Source: Azolla caroliniana (taxonomy: Eukaryota > Polypodiophyta). Taken from it: 64,000 nt of DNA. The stretch spans positions 15,872,001 to 15,936,000 of the forward strand of contig JBHGNT010000006.1 in assembly GCA_043228905.1 (NCBI GenBank), in the 5' to 3' direction. Numbering within the stretch: the stretch's first letter is position 1; the number at the start of each line of letters is the position of its first letter. The notes beneath the pieces were generated by a model, which ran no database searches, had not been told where the DNA came from, and saw nothing but the letters and a program-made list of their open reading frames with translations. The position numbers were made by a program, and so were the translations under genes. Shown one piece after another: positions 38,156 to 51,305 of this stretch.

Positions 38156-39811
38156 TCATCCAGTCCGGTCCCGTTTGCCGCGACCCTTTTGGTTCTGCGC
38201 GCCTCGACCTTCTCGGTAGGCATGTCTGCTCAATAGGCCCCTCTCAGCTCCTTCACTGCTATGACTCCGACACTTGGCCTCTAGTTGATTTGGTTCATCT
38301 GAATCCGTCTGTTGATCCGAATCGACTGTCTCCGATTCGTTCCGGCTCTTGTCCGAGTCGGTATCCTCCGACTCGTCTTTCGGTTTAAGGCCCTTGCTTC
38401 CATCCTCGGCTTCTTCAACCGGTTCACCGAAGTCAAATTCTTCATTCGACTCCATATCTCGGTCAGTGCCGCCGTGATGATGATCATTAACTCCGCATAG
38501 TATGCACTTTTCTTCCTGCGTGCACACTTCTTCTTTCTGGTTGGCTCGGTCCTCCTTGACCTTGCCACCACTGCCGCCCATTCCGACTTGTTCAGACGTG
38601 CCAACTTTCTTCATCGACTCGGCTTCTTTTTCCTCCTTGTCTCCCCCTCTTCCAGTTCTTCCATTACCAATGTCGGCAATAGTTTCTTTGCCTTTGCCCG
38701 TTCCAGCGGTGTCCTTGCCCCTTCTTCTCCCCCTCAAGTGCGGCACGTTGAGATGCTGAACACCAAGCATGTCGGTAAAGTGCTGCAACTTGTCCAATCC
38801 AAGTGGCTTGGTGAAGATGTCGGCAACTTGCCGATCCATGTGAACATACCGTAGTTCAACTTCACCGCTCAGGACCCGCTCACGCACAAAGTGATAATGC
38901 ACTTCTATGTGCTTCGTGCGAGCATGGAACACAGGGTTCTTGGCGAGCTGCATACTGTTGATGTTATCACAATAAATCGGAACCGGGGTCTGTACCTCGA
39001 TCCGCAAGTCTCGCAGTAGTCTCCGAAGCCAAATGGCTTCGTAGGTGGCAATGGTCGCGCCCCGGTACTCAACCTCAGTGCTTGACAGAGCCACTGTTGG
39101 CTGCTTTTTGCTGCTCCACGCAACAACTGTGCCCCCAAGGGAAAACATAAAACCGGAAGTGGATCTGCGATCCGATGCATCGCCGGCCCAGTTGGCATCC
39201 GTATAACCAACTAGCTCTTCGGTTATACCTCGCCGGTATAACAGTCCCCGGTCCTTTGTGCCGCGTACATATCGCAGTATCCGTTGCGCGCACTGAAGGT
39301 GCTCCACGGTCGGCTTCTGCATGAACTGACTTATCATTCCGACCGGATAGCTGATGTCGGGTTGCGTGATAGTTAAGTAAATAAGGCTTCAGACAATTTG
39401 TCGGAACCGTTTCTCGTTGCAGGCCGGTCCGGAGTTGGGACGAAGCTTCTGGTTCCAGTCCAAGGGTGTGGAGACAGGTCAGCATTCTGTCATGCCGAAC
39501 TTGTACAACATATGCAAGACGTAATGTCGTTGTGAGAGCAATATGTCGTCGGGGGTTCGGATCACCTCGATCCCAAGAAAATAATGAAGGTCCCCCAGGT
39601 CCTTCATCTCAAATGCGTCCGACAACTAGAATTTGACGTGGTTGACTTCTGGAAGACCCGTTCCGGTGATAACTAAATCATCAACATACGGTATGATACA
39701 TACCGGACCGACTGAGCCTTGCTAGATGAACAACGAAGAGTTGGACTTGGAGGCCGCAAACCCCATCTTACGCAACCGGTGCGTGATCTTCGTATTCCAA
39801 GCTCGAGGGGC
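38156..39811 (-). pseudogene. Cop12 RT end, RNase H and C-terminal extension
   Basis: 39811-39340 is a decayed RT with the YVDDLVITG site (near 39675) and FEMKDLGDLHYFLGIEV, broken by stops. From 39337 a 393-codon open frame gives RNase H (SFTSGFMFSLGG region, SSTEVEYRGATIATYEA, YCDNINSMQLA, TKHIEVHYHFVRERVL, QVADIFTKPLGLDKL) up to VPHLRG near 38740. Copia elements normally stop here; this frame runs on for about 190 residues rich in Gly/Lys, then Asp/Glu/Ser, with a CTQEEKCILCGVNDHHH patch, ending at 38156, about 90 bp before the polypurine tract. Confidence 0.75.
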
Positions 39812-41586
39812 TTACTTTAGGCCGTACAACGACTTCTTCAGCTGGCATACCGCCGACTTGTTCATCTTGGATTGAAAACCTGGGGGCTGAGTCATAAAGA
39901 CTTCTTCTTCAAGATCACCCTGAATAAACTCATTCTTCACATCCATCTGGTGAAGATGCCACCCCCTTGCTGCAGCAACCGCCAACACCACACGAACTGT
40001 CGTCATCTTCGCTACTGGAGCGAAGGTCTCGTCGTAGTCGATTCCATGGGTTTGCGCGTATCCCTTCGCCACTAACCGGGCCTTGTACCGGTTAATTGAA
40101 TTGTCGGCGTTGTACTTTACCTTGTACACCCACTTGCATCCGATTGGTTTACGGTGATGGGGAGGGTCAACTAGGTCCCATGTCTTGTTGACATCAAGTG
40201 CCCGCATTTCTTCCTCCATAGTGGCACGCCAATTTGCGTCCTTTGTAGCTTCTGCGTAGCTCTCCGACTCACGCACTTCCGCCACCTTGGTCATGTACGC
40301 ACAGTGATGCGCCATGTACTCATTGTATCCGTACCACTTGACGGGATCCGTTTGGCGGGTGAACCGGCATAACTCACCGTTACCCGGTTTGAGGCCCTTC
40401 TTGGCCAGTTCGGTCTTCGTTGCTGAAGATCTGCCTTTCTCCTTGCCGGAGTCGGATGTACACCGATCCGACTCATCGTTGCCGGTTTCGAATTCTGGCA
40501 TCTTTTTCTTCCCTTTCTCTTTGCGCGTGAACCGTCTCCTCTGTTCCTTGTGCGGGGAGAGCATGGCAGAGTCTCCACTACTTGCCGGTTTCTCATCGGA
40601 CTGGTCAGATTGACTCAGTCTCTCGTTCGGCCCGCTCAACCGAAACGATTCCAGACTCTCATCCTGAGTCCACGCTTCATCATCATCTACCTGGGCCGGT
40701 TCAGGCTCACTAGCCTCATCCTCCGGCATCGGGTTAGATTCGGAAGTCGGAGTCGGTAAGGAGTACCACGATGCCGATTCATCGAACTCGACATCTTGAA
40801 TAACTTGGACTTGCTTTGTCCGGGGGTTATAACACTTATAACCCTTTTGCTCTTGAGCATAGCCGACTAGGATGCATTTTTCCGATTTTGCATCCAATTT
40901 CCTCCGCTTCTCATCCGGTACATGCACATATGCAATGCTACCGATGATCTTAAGGTGTCTCAAATTCGGCTTGTGCCCGAAATACAGCTCGTGAGCTGAC
41001 ACCTTGTCACCGATCCGGTTCTGGATGTAGACAACTGTTCGGACTGCCTCCGCCCAGTAGAATTTGGGCACGCTCTTCTCCTCCAGCATTTCCCTTGCTG
41101 CATCAATAAGGGACCGGTTCTTCCTTTCGGCAACACCGTTCTGTTGCGGTGTGTATCTGCAGCTGAACTCTCGCCGAATTCCCTTTTGCTGCAGATAACT
41201 ATTGAATTGGCCGGAAAAGTATTCTTTTCCGCCATCCGACCGCAGGCATTTGATCTTCCTCTCTGATTCCCGTTCCACCATGCTTTGGAGACTCCGGAAA
41301 CACTCGAAGACTTCACTCTTCCGCTCAATGAGGTAGATCCATGTGTGCTGGGTATAGTCGTCGATGAAGGAGACGAAATATCGACTCCCGCCAAGACTAA
41401 CATTCTGTGCCGGTCCCCACACATCAGAATGGATAAGATCGAGCTTGTTACGGCTCCGGTTACGTTCGGTAGGGAATGGAAGCCGGTGTTGCTTCCCGAG
41501 TTGGCAGGCTTCACATACTTGGGCCTTCCGGCCGATGAACTTCGGCAAACTGAAAACAACTTGTTTCGTTTGCAGGTCTTGAAGCT
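39812..41586 (-). pseudogene. Cop12 integrase and RT start
   Basis: A 578-codon open frame. Integrase: zinc-site end [11 protein letters not shown], catalytic [22 protein letters not shown] and [15 protein letters not shown], all three acidic residues kept. Then [18 protein letters not shown], an acidic linker, and RT start ([59 protein letters not shown]) until a stop after KSLYGLK at 39812. The frame continues upstream across the Gyp13 insertion at 41587. Confidence 0.85.
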
Positions 41587-42036
41587 TGTTACCCGGCCGG
41601 TAAAGGAGTTAAAGACCAGAATGCGAAAGGGATTGTTATTTGGAATCTATTTTAATTAAGTAGAATAGATTATAATTATGTAGTGAACGGACTGACCAGA
41701 ATCGGTATGCCAATCCGGATCCGGACCGGTTCCGAGCAGGTGCCGGTTGGCACCGTTTTGTACGTAGCATCAATGACCTATATAAAGGCCCGATTACAAT
41801 GTAAAACTTTAACGGAGAAATAATATAAGCTTCTTGTTTTATCTTCACGTATTGATTACCGTTCTGTATTAATTGTTATATCTTATGCGTGTATTAAGTG
41901 AATGCCTTATTGCTAAGTAGCCAATTAAGTCGGATTAATCGTTGTGTCTTAAGTTATCTCGCCGTAACACCCCTTTGGTGAAGTGTCTTCCGGAGACACC
42001 CTGTGTTAGGCCATTGTCCTGCCCTAAGGATTAACA
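41587..42036 (+). repeat. Gyp13 5' LTR
   Basis: TGTTACCCGGCCGG to AAGGATTAACA. It has a CCTATATAAAGGCCC promoter core near 41778-41792. The ends and the CACCCCTTTGGTGAAGTGTC block are shared with the Gyp9 LTR, showing a common family. Confidence 0.9.
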
Positions 42037-42043
42037 CAGTTTT

Positions 42044-42061
42044 TGGCGACCACGATTCCTG
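42044..42061 (+). promoter_or_regulatory. Gyp13 primer-binding site
   Basis: TGGCGACCACGATTCCTG, identical to Gyp9 and Gyp10. Confidence 0.75.
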
Positions 42062-42087
42062 CACAATCGCAGCAAACCGCAGCGGGA

Positions 42088-45000
42088 ATGGATGACGCGA
42101 CCAATGAGGAGCGAGCAAGGAGGCTTGCTAAACGGCTAAGGAAGCGTGAGGCTTTCCAACAAGCGGTAGAAGAAATCAGAGCGGATCGCTCATTTTCCAA
42201 GGTGATCCGGAGAGTGGACAAGGAGTCACTTTGGCTACCACAAAACGACTACCCGGACGAAGGAAGCAACCTAAGCAGCCTCCGGGATGCGGAATCCCTT
42301 CTCCAGGCATTGGCAGCGGGCGAAGGTGAATCCGAAGCATTTTCGGCATTTGAATCGGGTTCGGACGGGGAATACAACGCCAGACGAACTACCGCAACAG
42401 TAACGACACCCCAGACGGACCAGAGGACGAGGAGTCGGATACCTTGCCGACACCGGAACCAGAATTGACAACGCTGGAACCTCTGGCACCAGAAGTCGAG
42501 CACACTCCGGAACCAGAACCAGAAGTCGAGGACGAGAGACCTCTGACACCGGAAGTCGTGGAGGAGAGACCTCCGACGTTGAGAGAGGAAGGGGAAAGAC
42601 CACCGACACCACCAGCCCGTGTACCGACACCAGACGACGATATGCCGTTCCCATATCCCAGATACTGGGATGATTCAGACGCGGAAGCCCACGTCCATGC
42701 GTTTCGGCAGACCTGGGAGGCAAACCATGTGTCCCAATGCTTAAATGCAGCCAAAGAGGAACGCTAAAAAAGGGCAGAGTTCGGCATGACCTTGGAGGGA
42801 CCGGCCGCCAGATGGCACCGAACACAAGATCCCAGCAGCATCCCCACGTTTGAAACATTAAAGACAAAATTCTTGCATTTCTTTCACAAGGAGATGGACC
42901 AACGAGAAGTGGTAGGCTTATTTTACAGTATCCGGTAGGAACCAACGGAGAACATTCAACAGTTTGTCATCCGGTTCCAGCGGATCCACATTCAGCTAAG
43001 CCAGACACCATCGGAGGAAGAAACAAAGGCCATATTCTTAGCAGCCCTCCGGGAACCCTTACGTACAGTGTGCACCGTTATTGATTTCCACACCAGCAAC
43101 ATAGATCAAGTGATCGACCGAGTTCTGGAAATGGAAACCTCAAGTTCATGGCTAACCATGGGCGCACTTCAGTGTGCACTACCAATGGAAGAGGACCTCC
43201 GTTTCCGGCAGGCAATTCAATGTACGACATGCCTGAATGCCGGACATTCAGCGCTGGAATGCACCATGCGTTCCCAATGCTTGCTCTGCAACTCTAGAAG
43301 TCACACAATGGAACGGTGTGAGTATAACTTGTTAAATCAGCAAGCACCACCAGTCCGGCAAATTGAACCACGGAGAAACCAGGAGGAAGAAGAAGAACGC
43401 TGGTGGCGAGAGGAGCGCTACCGACCAGCACAAGATGTCCGGTACAACAATCGAAGAGACGCTTATGACCGGTATGACAGACAGGATAGATACCGGGACT
43501 ATAATGGACGGTACGAGAGATACAACCGGGATCACTCCCCTGGTTACAACCACTGACGAGACGACAATGGCAAGTATGACGACCAACACCATCAAGGTTA
43601 CCGAAACAAAAAGAATTTCAAGAAACGTCATTTCAACAAAAGGGGGGTCATCCATGGGAATCGGAACAGGGCGCTCCAAGCAGCCAACCAGACCAAAACC
43701 AAGCACTTACCACAGGACCTCCACCAAGCACACACGCCGAATCCAACAACACCCAAAAGCCGTACTACTATTATTGCCGGCAAGAAGGCCACTATAGTAA
43801 TCAATATCCGGCGAAGAGCTACGACAAGCGACCAACGGTGAACATGGTAGACGCGGAAGTCGCGGACATACAACAAGTCACTACAAGATCAAAAGGCAAA
43901 GACACGGAGTGGGAAACTCAAGAAGCTATCTAGAAGCAAGCAACCGAATGGGTGAAGAAGGCAAATGAGCGGAATGCGGTAGAGCTCAAACAACAAAAGG
44001 AGAATGCCGAAGAGCTCACCGGCCCGGGGCAGCCCGAAAACCCAACATGGCAGGCGTTACAAGAATGCCAAATAACGTTGCCATTAGGCCGGCTATTGCA
44101 ACCGGTACCACGCTTCACGGAAGGATTGAAGACAGGAAGGACGACAGTTGACACACCACCGGCTCCGACATTCTTTTCAAATCCGGAGGAAGGACCGACA
44201 GTGGTGGACACGAGCAGTTCGTCAATCACAACCATCGTGAAAGGAAATAAGCTACCAGGCACGATTATCGATGGAGGATCCGGCGTGAACGTGATCAGCC
44301 TCCGAACGTGTAACACTCTAGGAATCCATACTGGGAACCGTGCCCGTTTTGGCTTCAGATGGTGGACACAAGCTCAGTACGGCCGACCGGATTAATACGT
44401 GATCTGGAAGTGACATCGGGGGTCACACATTTCACATTTCCGTAGTTGTTCTCAAGCTACAGGCTCGGGGAGCTTACCCACTATTGTTGAGACGCCCTTG
44501 GTTAAAAACAACACACATCAAGCAAATCTGGAGGAAGAATATAATTACGTTCAGGCGTGGAAAAGCGAAAGTACGAGTGCCGACTCGACCACGATCCGGT
44601 ACCGGCAAGGAATCAACGCCGCTATATGCGGAATGTGTCAACATGCTGGAAGGATTGGCGGACCAAGAGGTCAATCAATACTTACAGGAAAATCCGAAGA
44701 TCATACCTCTGTTCGAGATTGATGTAGTTGAAGAATCATCACCATACATACTGCAACCGGACGGGACTAACGAGGAACTGGATAAAGAAGAAATCTGGGA
44801 ATTACGGCAAGCATAGGAAGCAATGGAAAAAGAAATGGAAGTATCGCAGCGCGTGAAAGCATCCCAACTAGAAGAGGTAAACCTAGGTACCACAGAGGAC
44901 ACAAGACTGGTGCACATCGCCAAGGAAATGACCCCGGAGAACAAAACGACAATGATCACACTCCTGAAAGAATTTCACGATGTGTTCGCCTGGTCCTACG

Positions 45001-47450
45001 AGGACATGTGGCGACTCGATCCTTAATTGTATCAACACCAGATACATCTCAGTAAAGACGCCAAATCGGTAGCGCAACGGCGTTACCGGATGAACCCAAA
45101 TTACGTAGCAAAAGTCAAAGAAGAAATCGACAAGTTGCCAAGAGTGGGCTTCATCCGACCGGTAAAGAAAGCCACATGGCTCAGCCCGATAGTCGTAGTA
45201 CCCAAAAAGAACGGTAAGGTAAGAGTGTGCGTCGTCTACAGTAAATTGAATGCGGCTATGGTAACAAACGCCTTCCCACTTCCATTCACGGATGGAGTCT
45301 TAGATGCGGTTGCCAGTCATGAGGTGTACAGTTTTCTGGACGGTTTCAACGGCTATAATTAGATCCGGATGCACCCCGCCGACTAGGAGAAAACCGCTTT
45401 TGTCACCGAATGGGGAGTCTTTGTTGCCGTAGTGATGATGTTCGGACTGAAAACGGCGCCGGCAACCTTCCAACGGATCATCATGGAGATTTTCGGAGAA
45501 TTCATTCCGGCATTCATACAGGTGTTCTTGGACGACTTCGCTGTTAATAGCTAGGAAGGGGATCACCTTCAGCACCTCCGACTATGTCTGGAGAAATGTA
45601 GGGTTTACTGACTAAGCTTGATAGTGCCGCATAGTACATCAGACACCGTTCCGATGGACGAACACAGAAGACCAGGCTTACCGGGCACTAAAAGTGTTGT
45701 TGTCACAAGCGCCGGTGGTGCAACCTCCGGATTGGTCTAAAGAGTTCCATGTGTTCGTTGACGCGTCCGACATCGCAATCGGGAGCGCGTTGATGCAACT
45801 TACAGAACCAAAATGGTACCGACCAGTGTATTATGCCAGCCGGAAGCTGTCCCAAGCGGAACGTAATTATTCCACAACGGAAAGGGAGGCCTTGGGTATG
45901 ATCTACAATGTCACCAAGTTTAGACACTATCTGTTGGGAAGGAAATTTTCTTTTCACGTAGATCATTCGACGTTCCTCTACTTGGTGTCCAAAGCATCAC
46001 TCACCGGTAAGCTGGCCCGGTGGACGTTACTATTACAAGAATTCGAGTTCGAGATATTCCACCGACCCGACATACAGACTATTTAAGCCGGTTAGACTCT
46101 GGCGAAACCGGTGAAGGCATCCCAGACAACTTTCCGGATGCAGACCTGTTTAGAGTCACCGCAGAAACGACAACGGATAGTACGGTCGCAGAGGAAGACA
46201 AGTGGCTCACCAACATGCACTAATTTCTGAGCATCGGCTTACCTCCGGAGGAGATGAACAAAGACGAAAGGAAACGCTTAGCGGTTCAAAGCCGGCACTT
46301 CTGTCTATTACAAGACACACTGTACCACAAAGGCGCAGATGGCATATGGGGGTGTGCAGTGCGCAACGACGAAAAGGAAATAATATTGCATGAAGCACAC
46401 TGCGGCATGGCTGGAGGACATTATGCTGGAGACGCTATGGCAAGGAAAATATGGCACAGTGGATTATGGTGGCTGACAACATTGAAGGATGCAGTCCGGT
46501 ACGCTAAAGAATGTGACCTATGTCAGCGAATAGGCCAACCAACCGAACAAGCCAGGATGCCTCACCAGCCCGTGCTACCGTTAGAACCATTTCAGAAATG
46601 GGGGTTGGATTTTGTCGGTCCATTCAAACCACCGGCAATGAGAACCAGCAACCGGTGCGTGATCGTCGCTACGGATTACTGCACAAAATGGGTGGAAGCC
46701 AAAGCACTACGCGACAACACCGCGGCATCCACGACAAAGTTTTTATATGAATGCATCTGGTGCCGGTATGGATGTCCGATAGAGCTCATAAGTGACCTAG
46801 GTGGGCACTTCTTAGGGCAAGTAGTGGAAAGTTTGACGACATTTTATGCGGTGATGCACAAACGGAGCACTCCCTATTATCCGCAAGCCAACGGATTAGC
46901 TGAGTCAACAAATAAAACACTACAGAACATCCTGCGAAAAATTGTCAATGAGAACCGGACGGATTGGGATACAAAGCTACACAGTGCACTGTGGGCCTAC
47001 CGAACGGCATATAAGACAAGTATCCGCACAACATTGTTTCGCTTAGCATTCGGATTGGAAGCAGTGATGCCGGTAGAGTTCCAGGTACCGAGTTTACGAA
47101 TACAGATTTGGGAATGCCTAAATGAGAAGGAATCAGAAGCCATCCAGTTAGCCGCACTGTGCGAATTGGAAGAACACCGGCTAGCCAGCATCATGCACCT
47201 AGAACTAGAGCAACAACGAAGGAAGGCGTTCATGGATTGTCACCGGAAAGGGAACGAAAAGATGTTTGGAATCGGTATGCCGGTACTAGTATTCTAGACT
47301 CGGATGGGTAAGATGCCGGGAAAGCTACGGTTTCGGTGGACCGAACCATACTGGATTACGTGTGAGTTCAACGGTTCACGAGCCGGCAAACGACAACAAC
47401 GACGCAACGAAAAGCAGTCCAGCGGCCGGCAAGTTCCACAATCCGGATAG
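42088..47450 (+). pseudogene. Gyp13 gag-pol relic
   Basis: Starts MDDATNEERARRLAKRLRKR. A frameshift near 42380 is followed by capsid (DDDMPFPYPRYWDDSDAEAH, AEFGMTLEGPAARWH), two intact zinc knuckles (CTTCLNAGHSALEC, CLLCNSRSHTMERC) and a damaged third. Protease IDGGSGVNVISLRTC lies near 44269. RT with KVKEEIDKLPRVGFIRPVKK and FLDD near 45530 has about 90 residues deleted at 45630. RNase H (FVDASDIAIGSALMQL) and integrase (46254-47297, catalytic WGLDFVGPFKP, ISDLGGHFLG with Gln replaced, NGLAESTNKTLQNIL) follow. The C-terminal end is cut by a deletion near 47382. More than ten stops. Confidence 0.85.
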
Positions 47451-47494
47451 GGGTCCAGTGGAACTAGATGCGAATTAACTAAGCCATTGTATCT

Positions 47495-47560
47495 TTTTAA
47501 AAGAAAAAAATAAAAAGAAAAAAAATAAAAAATAAATCAAATCAAATCAAATCAAAGTAA
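47495..47560 (+). repeat. A-rich spacer between integrase and ORF3 of Gyp13
   Basis: Runs of A with scattered T and G, then AAATC repeats, in the position of the A28 and AAATA tracts of the two relatives. Confidence 0.8.
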
Positions 47561-47891
47561 ATCATGCAAGGGCAAGGGGTGAACGGACACATGCAAGAAT
47601 AAGGAGTGAACAAGCACTTTGAAAAGGTACGTGGTGGGCTATTAATAGGATATTAAACTGCCGCCACATGACACGTCATTCTATTTTAGTACACGACGTG
47701 CACATGCGCGAGTCAAAAAAAAAGGCGGCAACATGCAGCAAGAAAACTCCCACCGCGTGGAAACCTTCACATTTCGTGAACAAAGGAGCACAAACGAGCA
47801 CAGGCGATTGAAGATCAGCAAACGCGAGCCCACGCACAGAGAGCCTCCTCAAACACACCCCATACCAGCGCTCACCGACCTCGAAGAAGCC

Positions 47892-50629
47892 ATGGATTGC
47901 CAAGCACTCTCTGAAGCAGCCAAGAAGTGGCTAAGGCAACACGGGTTAGAAGGTTTCCTCACAATCATGGAGGCGCCACCGCATCGGGAGGCGGAGAAGA
48001 CAGTCAAGGAAATTGACACGGAGCTGATTACTGAGGAGGCCATCCATGCGTTGATTGGCCTTCCAGAAGGGGGCATCTTCACTATCGACAACCCTACCCT
48101 GCAGTAGCTCCGAAAATATTTTGGGGAATACTCCCTGGCCAACAAGGCCTACCGGACACAGGGCGGCGAAGATCCACTCTTTCGAGAAATTGCCCGTGTG
48201 CTCCATGAATTTGGACATGTATACCCTCGACCCCCGTGCATGCCTCTGAATGGGGTCGGCTTAATCATAGCAACATATGAAGGCGTGAAGGTGGACTAGC
48301 CAGTACTGATTGTGGATGGCCTCTGTGCGGCCATCGACTCTGTCAGAGGCAAGGAGGGTCGAAAGATATGGACGGTAGTGGCGCAATGGCTCACCCTATT
48401 GGCGCCACCTATCAAGCCCGTCAAGACCACGAAGCGGGGAAGAACAACCGAAGGCACCCCGAAAACGGCCTCGAAACGGCAGCAATTGTTGGTTTCTAAG
48501 GCAACCAAAGGGAAGGTGGCCGACACGGACCAGGCGGCAAAGGAGCATGCCAATAGGAAGCGGCAGGCGAAAACACAAGAGGAGCCACCAGCACGGCCAA
48601 TCAAGATCAGGCTTCACCGACCGGTTCAACAAGTGCTGGACCCCTTGGCAGCGAAAATCAACATCAGGACTCATAAGGATGAAGCGGAGGAGGAACCGTT
48701 AGAGAACCTCTAGCGGCGCTAGAAGTCAAGCACCTCCGAACAGGCCGGGGAGCGTTCGGACCCAAAGAATGATGGAACGCTTGTACCCCGCACTGAGCAA
48801 CCCGCACCAAGGATGGAACCGGAACCGGTTCGGACAGAACCGGTCACAGAGCTCCTTGCACAACAACCTCTACTGGCGGGTCAAGATACGGCAAGAACCG
48901 AAATGCAAGCGCCGAAAGTACAGTTGCCTACCCCACCGGCAGGCCAAGAGCATTCAGAGGCGGAGCGGCCAACGGAGCTGTAACCAAAACGGCAAAGTGG
49001 TCACCAACAAGAGCCAGAGTTGCAACTCGACGCAACCGGACAAAACCAACCACTGGCCAACGACACCAACAGCCAACCCTCCGGGCAGACGCAACAACAG
49101 GGCACTGACAGCCAATGGCTTCGCTGGATTGGAAAACAGATTGTCGGAGTGGTACACTACATAGAGGCAGAAGAGAAAGCGCAGGTGGACCGGTTGCTCG
49201 TCAGAACTAGAGAACTAGAGACGGCCCGATCAAGGATCTGGAGCTTAGAACAAGACTTGGACCTGGCCACAGATGAATTTTCCAAAATGGCCTTAACCGG
49301 ACCACCGATCGAAGGACCGGTGACTCCGGTAGATGTACAGAATAAAGAAACACCGGCACCTGTACATAGCAATAAGACCCCGGAGACGGAACCAGTCCCA
49401 GAGATAGTGGCGACGCAAGCAAAAGAGCTTGCTGAATTGAGAGATGAACTAGCCGCACAGGAAGCATTAGGCACCCAAGAGAGGGACTTTAAGAAAGCGG
49501 TAGAAGAAGAGCAATGAAAGACTACTGAGAACCTCCGCCAGGCAGAAGAGAATCTGCGGAAAGGACATCAGGCCTATGACCGGCTGAAGGAGGAGAAAGA
49601 GAAGGCGCTGCAAGAAAAGGAGAAGCTGCGATGGATGGCGGAAACAGAGATCGAAAGACTTAAAGAAGAACTCCGTCAACAGAAAGATCGGGAAGACCGC
49701 GCCCGCCGGAAACTCAACCAAAAGCTGAAGCAGAAGACCAATGATTTTGAGCACTTGCACCGGGACTATAAGCACCTAGATACGAAACATAAGAAACACA
49801 CGAGAAGATGGCAGAGCTCCGGCAGGAGGTGCATCGAGTTGAGACAGCGCTAGCGGAGAAACGGGCTGAAAGAACCACGATGTTGGAGGAAGCCGCGCAA
49901 GAATGTATGGAGCTCCATAAGCAACATTATGAAGAGAAGGAAAGAGTGACAATGGTATTGCAGAGGTTGCAGACTACCTATCAAAACCAATTGTCACATT
50001 ACCAGGAGCAGGAGGTGGATACGGTGGCACTAATCAAGCAATTGAAGGACAAACGGCAAGCCGCGGAGGACAAATCAAAGATGGGATTGGAGCGGATCCA
50101 GTTCATTGTCTTGGCATGGAGGAACAAGACCAAATGCTTGATTGACGAAAGCTCCACGCAATGGTGGGACAAATGGGCAAAGCACACAGTCGAGCTCCAG
50201 TTGCTAAGGGCGGACGCGGAAAATCGGCAGAAGGATGGCGACGACTGCTACATGCTAACAAAGGAGGCCTTCACCACCGTAGAGATGAGTTAGCCGAGGA
50301 TTTTGTAACTCTGGTGGGGGAACAGTCAGCAGTGGTCCGGCAACTTGTAGCACAGCTAGACGATGATCGACTGGATGCTCAAATCCAGTTTGAAAGCTAT
50401 GAGCAGACCAGGCTACGGAGAGAAAAAGGAAAGCAGGTGGCGACCGTCAACCTCAGCGATGAGGAGCCATCACCGGAACAAGGACCGGATGGAGACAAGG
50501 CTGGGGTGAGTCAACCGGAGTCAAATCCGGCGGAGCAGCTAACGGAGGAATCACCGCCACAACCGCCGGTATGGGGAGCCGAATAGACACCATCTAAGGA
50601 GCAACAGTCGGAGGAGCTGGAGCCACAAC
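47892..50629 (+). pseudogene. Gyp13 ORF3, most of the frame
   Basis: From ATG 47892 (MDCQALSEAAKKWLRQHGLE) one frame, broken by stops at about 48105, 48297, 48711 and 49515, encodes the N-terminal domain (TIMEAPPHREAEKTVKEID, YFGEYSLANKAYRTQGGEDP, IATYEGVKVD), a basic linker, then QWLRWIGKQIVGVVHYIEAE and the coiled coil (EIERLKEELRQQKDREDR). After a frameshift near 49800 the helical blocks continue (WWDKWAKHTVELQLLRADAE, QLVAQLDDDRLDAQIQFESY). N-domain and coil share one frame here, so the frame change in Gyp10 is probably a mutation. Cop14 cuts it at 50630. Confidence 0.8.
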
Positions 50630-51290
50630 TGTTGTACAACGGTGCTCGGCCACAACCGAGGAATAGGATCAACTCACAGAAAACAGGAAATACAAAATGC
50701 CCGAAGGCAATAGAGAGAAGAGTACACAGGGTGTTTTACGTGGAAAACCCTAAATGGGAAAAACCACGGGAGTCCTCAAACTCCAACTATCACTATACAC
50801 AGAGATGTACAATGGTGAAGCTACAAGGCAACAACCTTGAGCTCACTATCTTCGCCACAGGCGGCGGTAATACACAGAGGCGTCGACCTCTTCCTTTCTC
50901 TCTCTCTCTCTCTCGGCTGCTCTCACTTCGCTCTCTCGGCTGAAAACATAAAAATGAGCAACAACATAAAACTGTTTGCCCTAAGTCATATTTATAGACT
51001 TTCGGGCTATTTACAAATATAGCCTCAAGGGCCCTTGGCAAACATATTCTCAAATATGTCCCCGCATCCGGATCTCTCTCCGGGTACATTCGTCATCCGG
51101 CTCCGTAACCGGGGTCTTCATCATCCGGCTCCGGAACCGGGTCTTCATCATCCGGCTCCGGAACCGGGTCTTCATCATCCGGCTCCGTAGCCGGGGTCTT
51201 CATCATCCGGTTCCGTAACCGCAACCGGGCTTGCCGTCATTCATCTCCGGACATCCGACCATCCCATCCGGAGGGACCGTAATCCCAACA
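50630..51290 (-). repeat. Cop14 3' LTR
   Basis: 661 bp. The CTATAAATATG promoter core is on the minus strand near 50986-50998. Four 27-bp tandem units of the CATCCGGCTCCGGAACCGGG type lie at about 51094-51205; the 5' LTR has three. Confidence 0.9.
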
Positions 51291-51305
51291 AACTCCCCCT
51301 TCACT
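51291..51305 (-). promoter_or_regulatory. Cop14 polypurine tract
   Basis: The minus strand reads AGTGAAGGGGGAGTT directly before the 3' LTR. Confidence 0.8.

Noticed and set aside
51094-51205. CRISPR-like repeats in the Cop14 LTR
   Set aside because: Direct head-to-tail 27-bp units within an LTR promoter region, no spacers.
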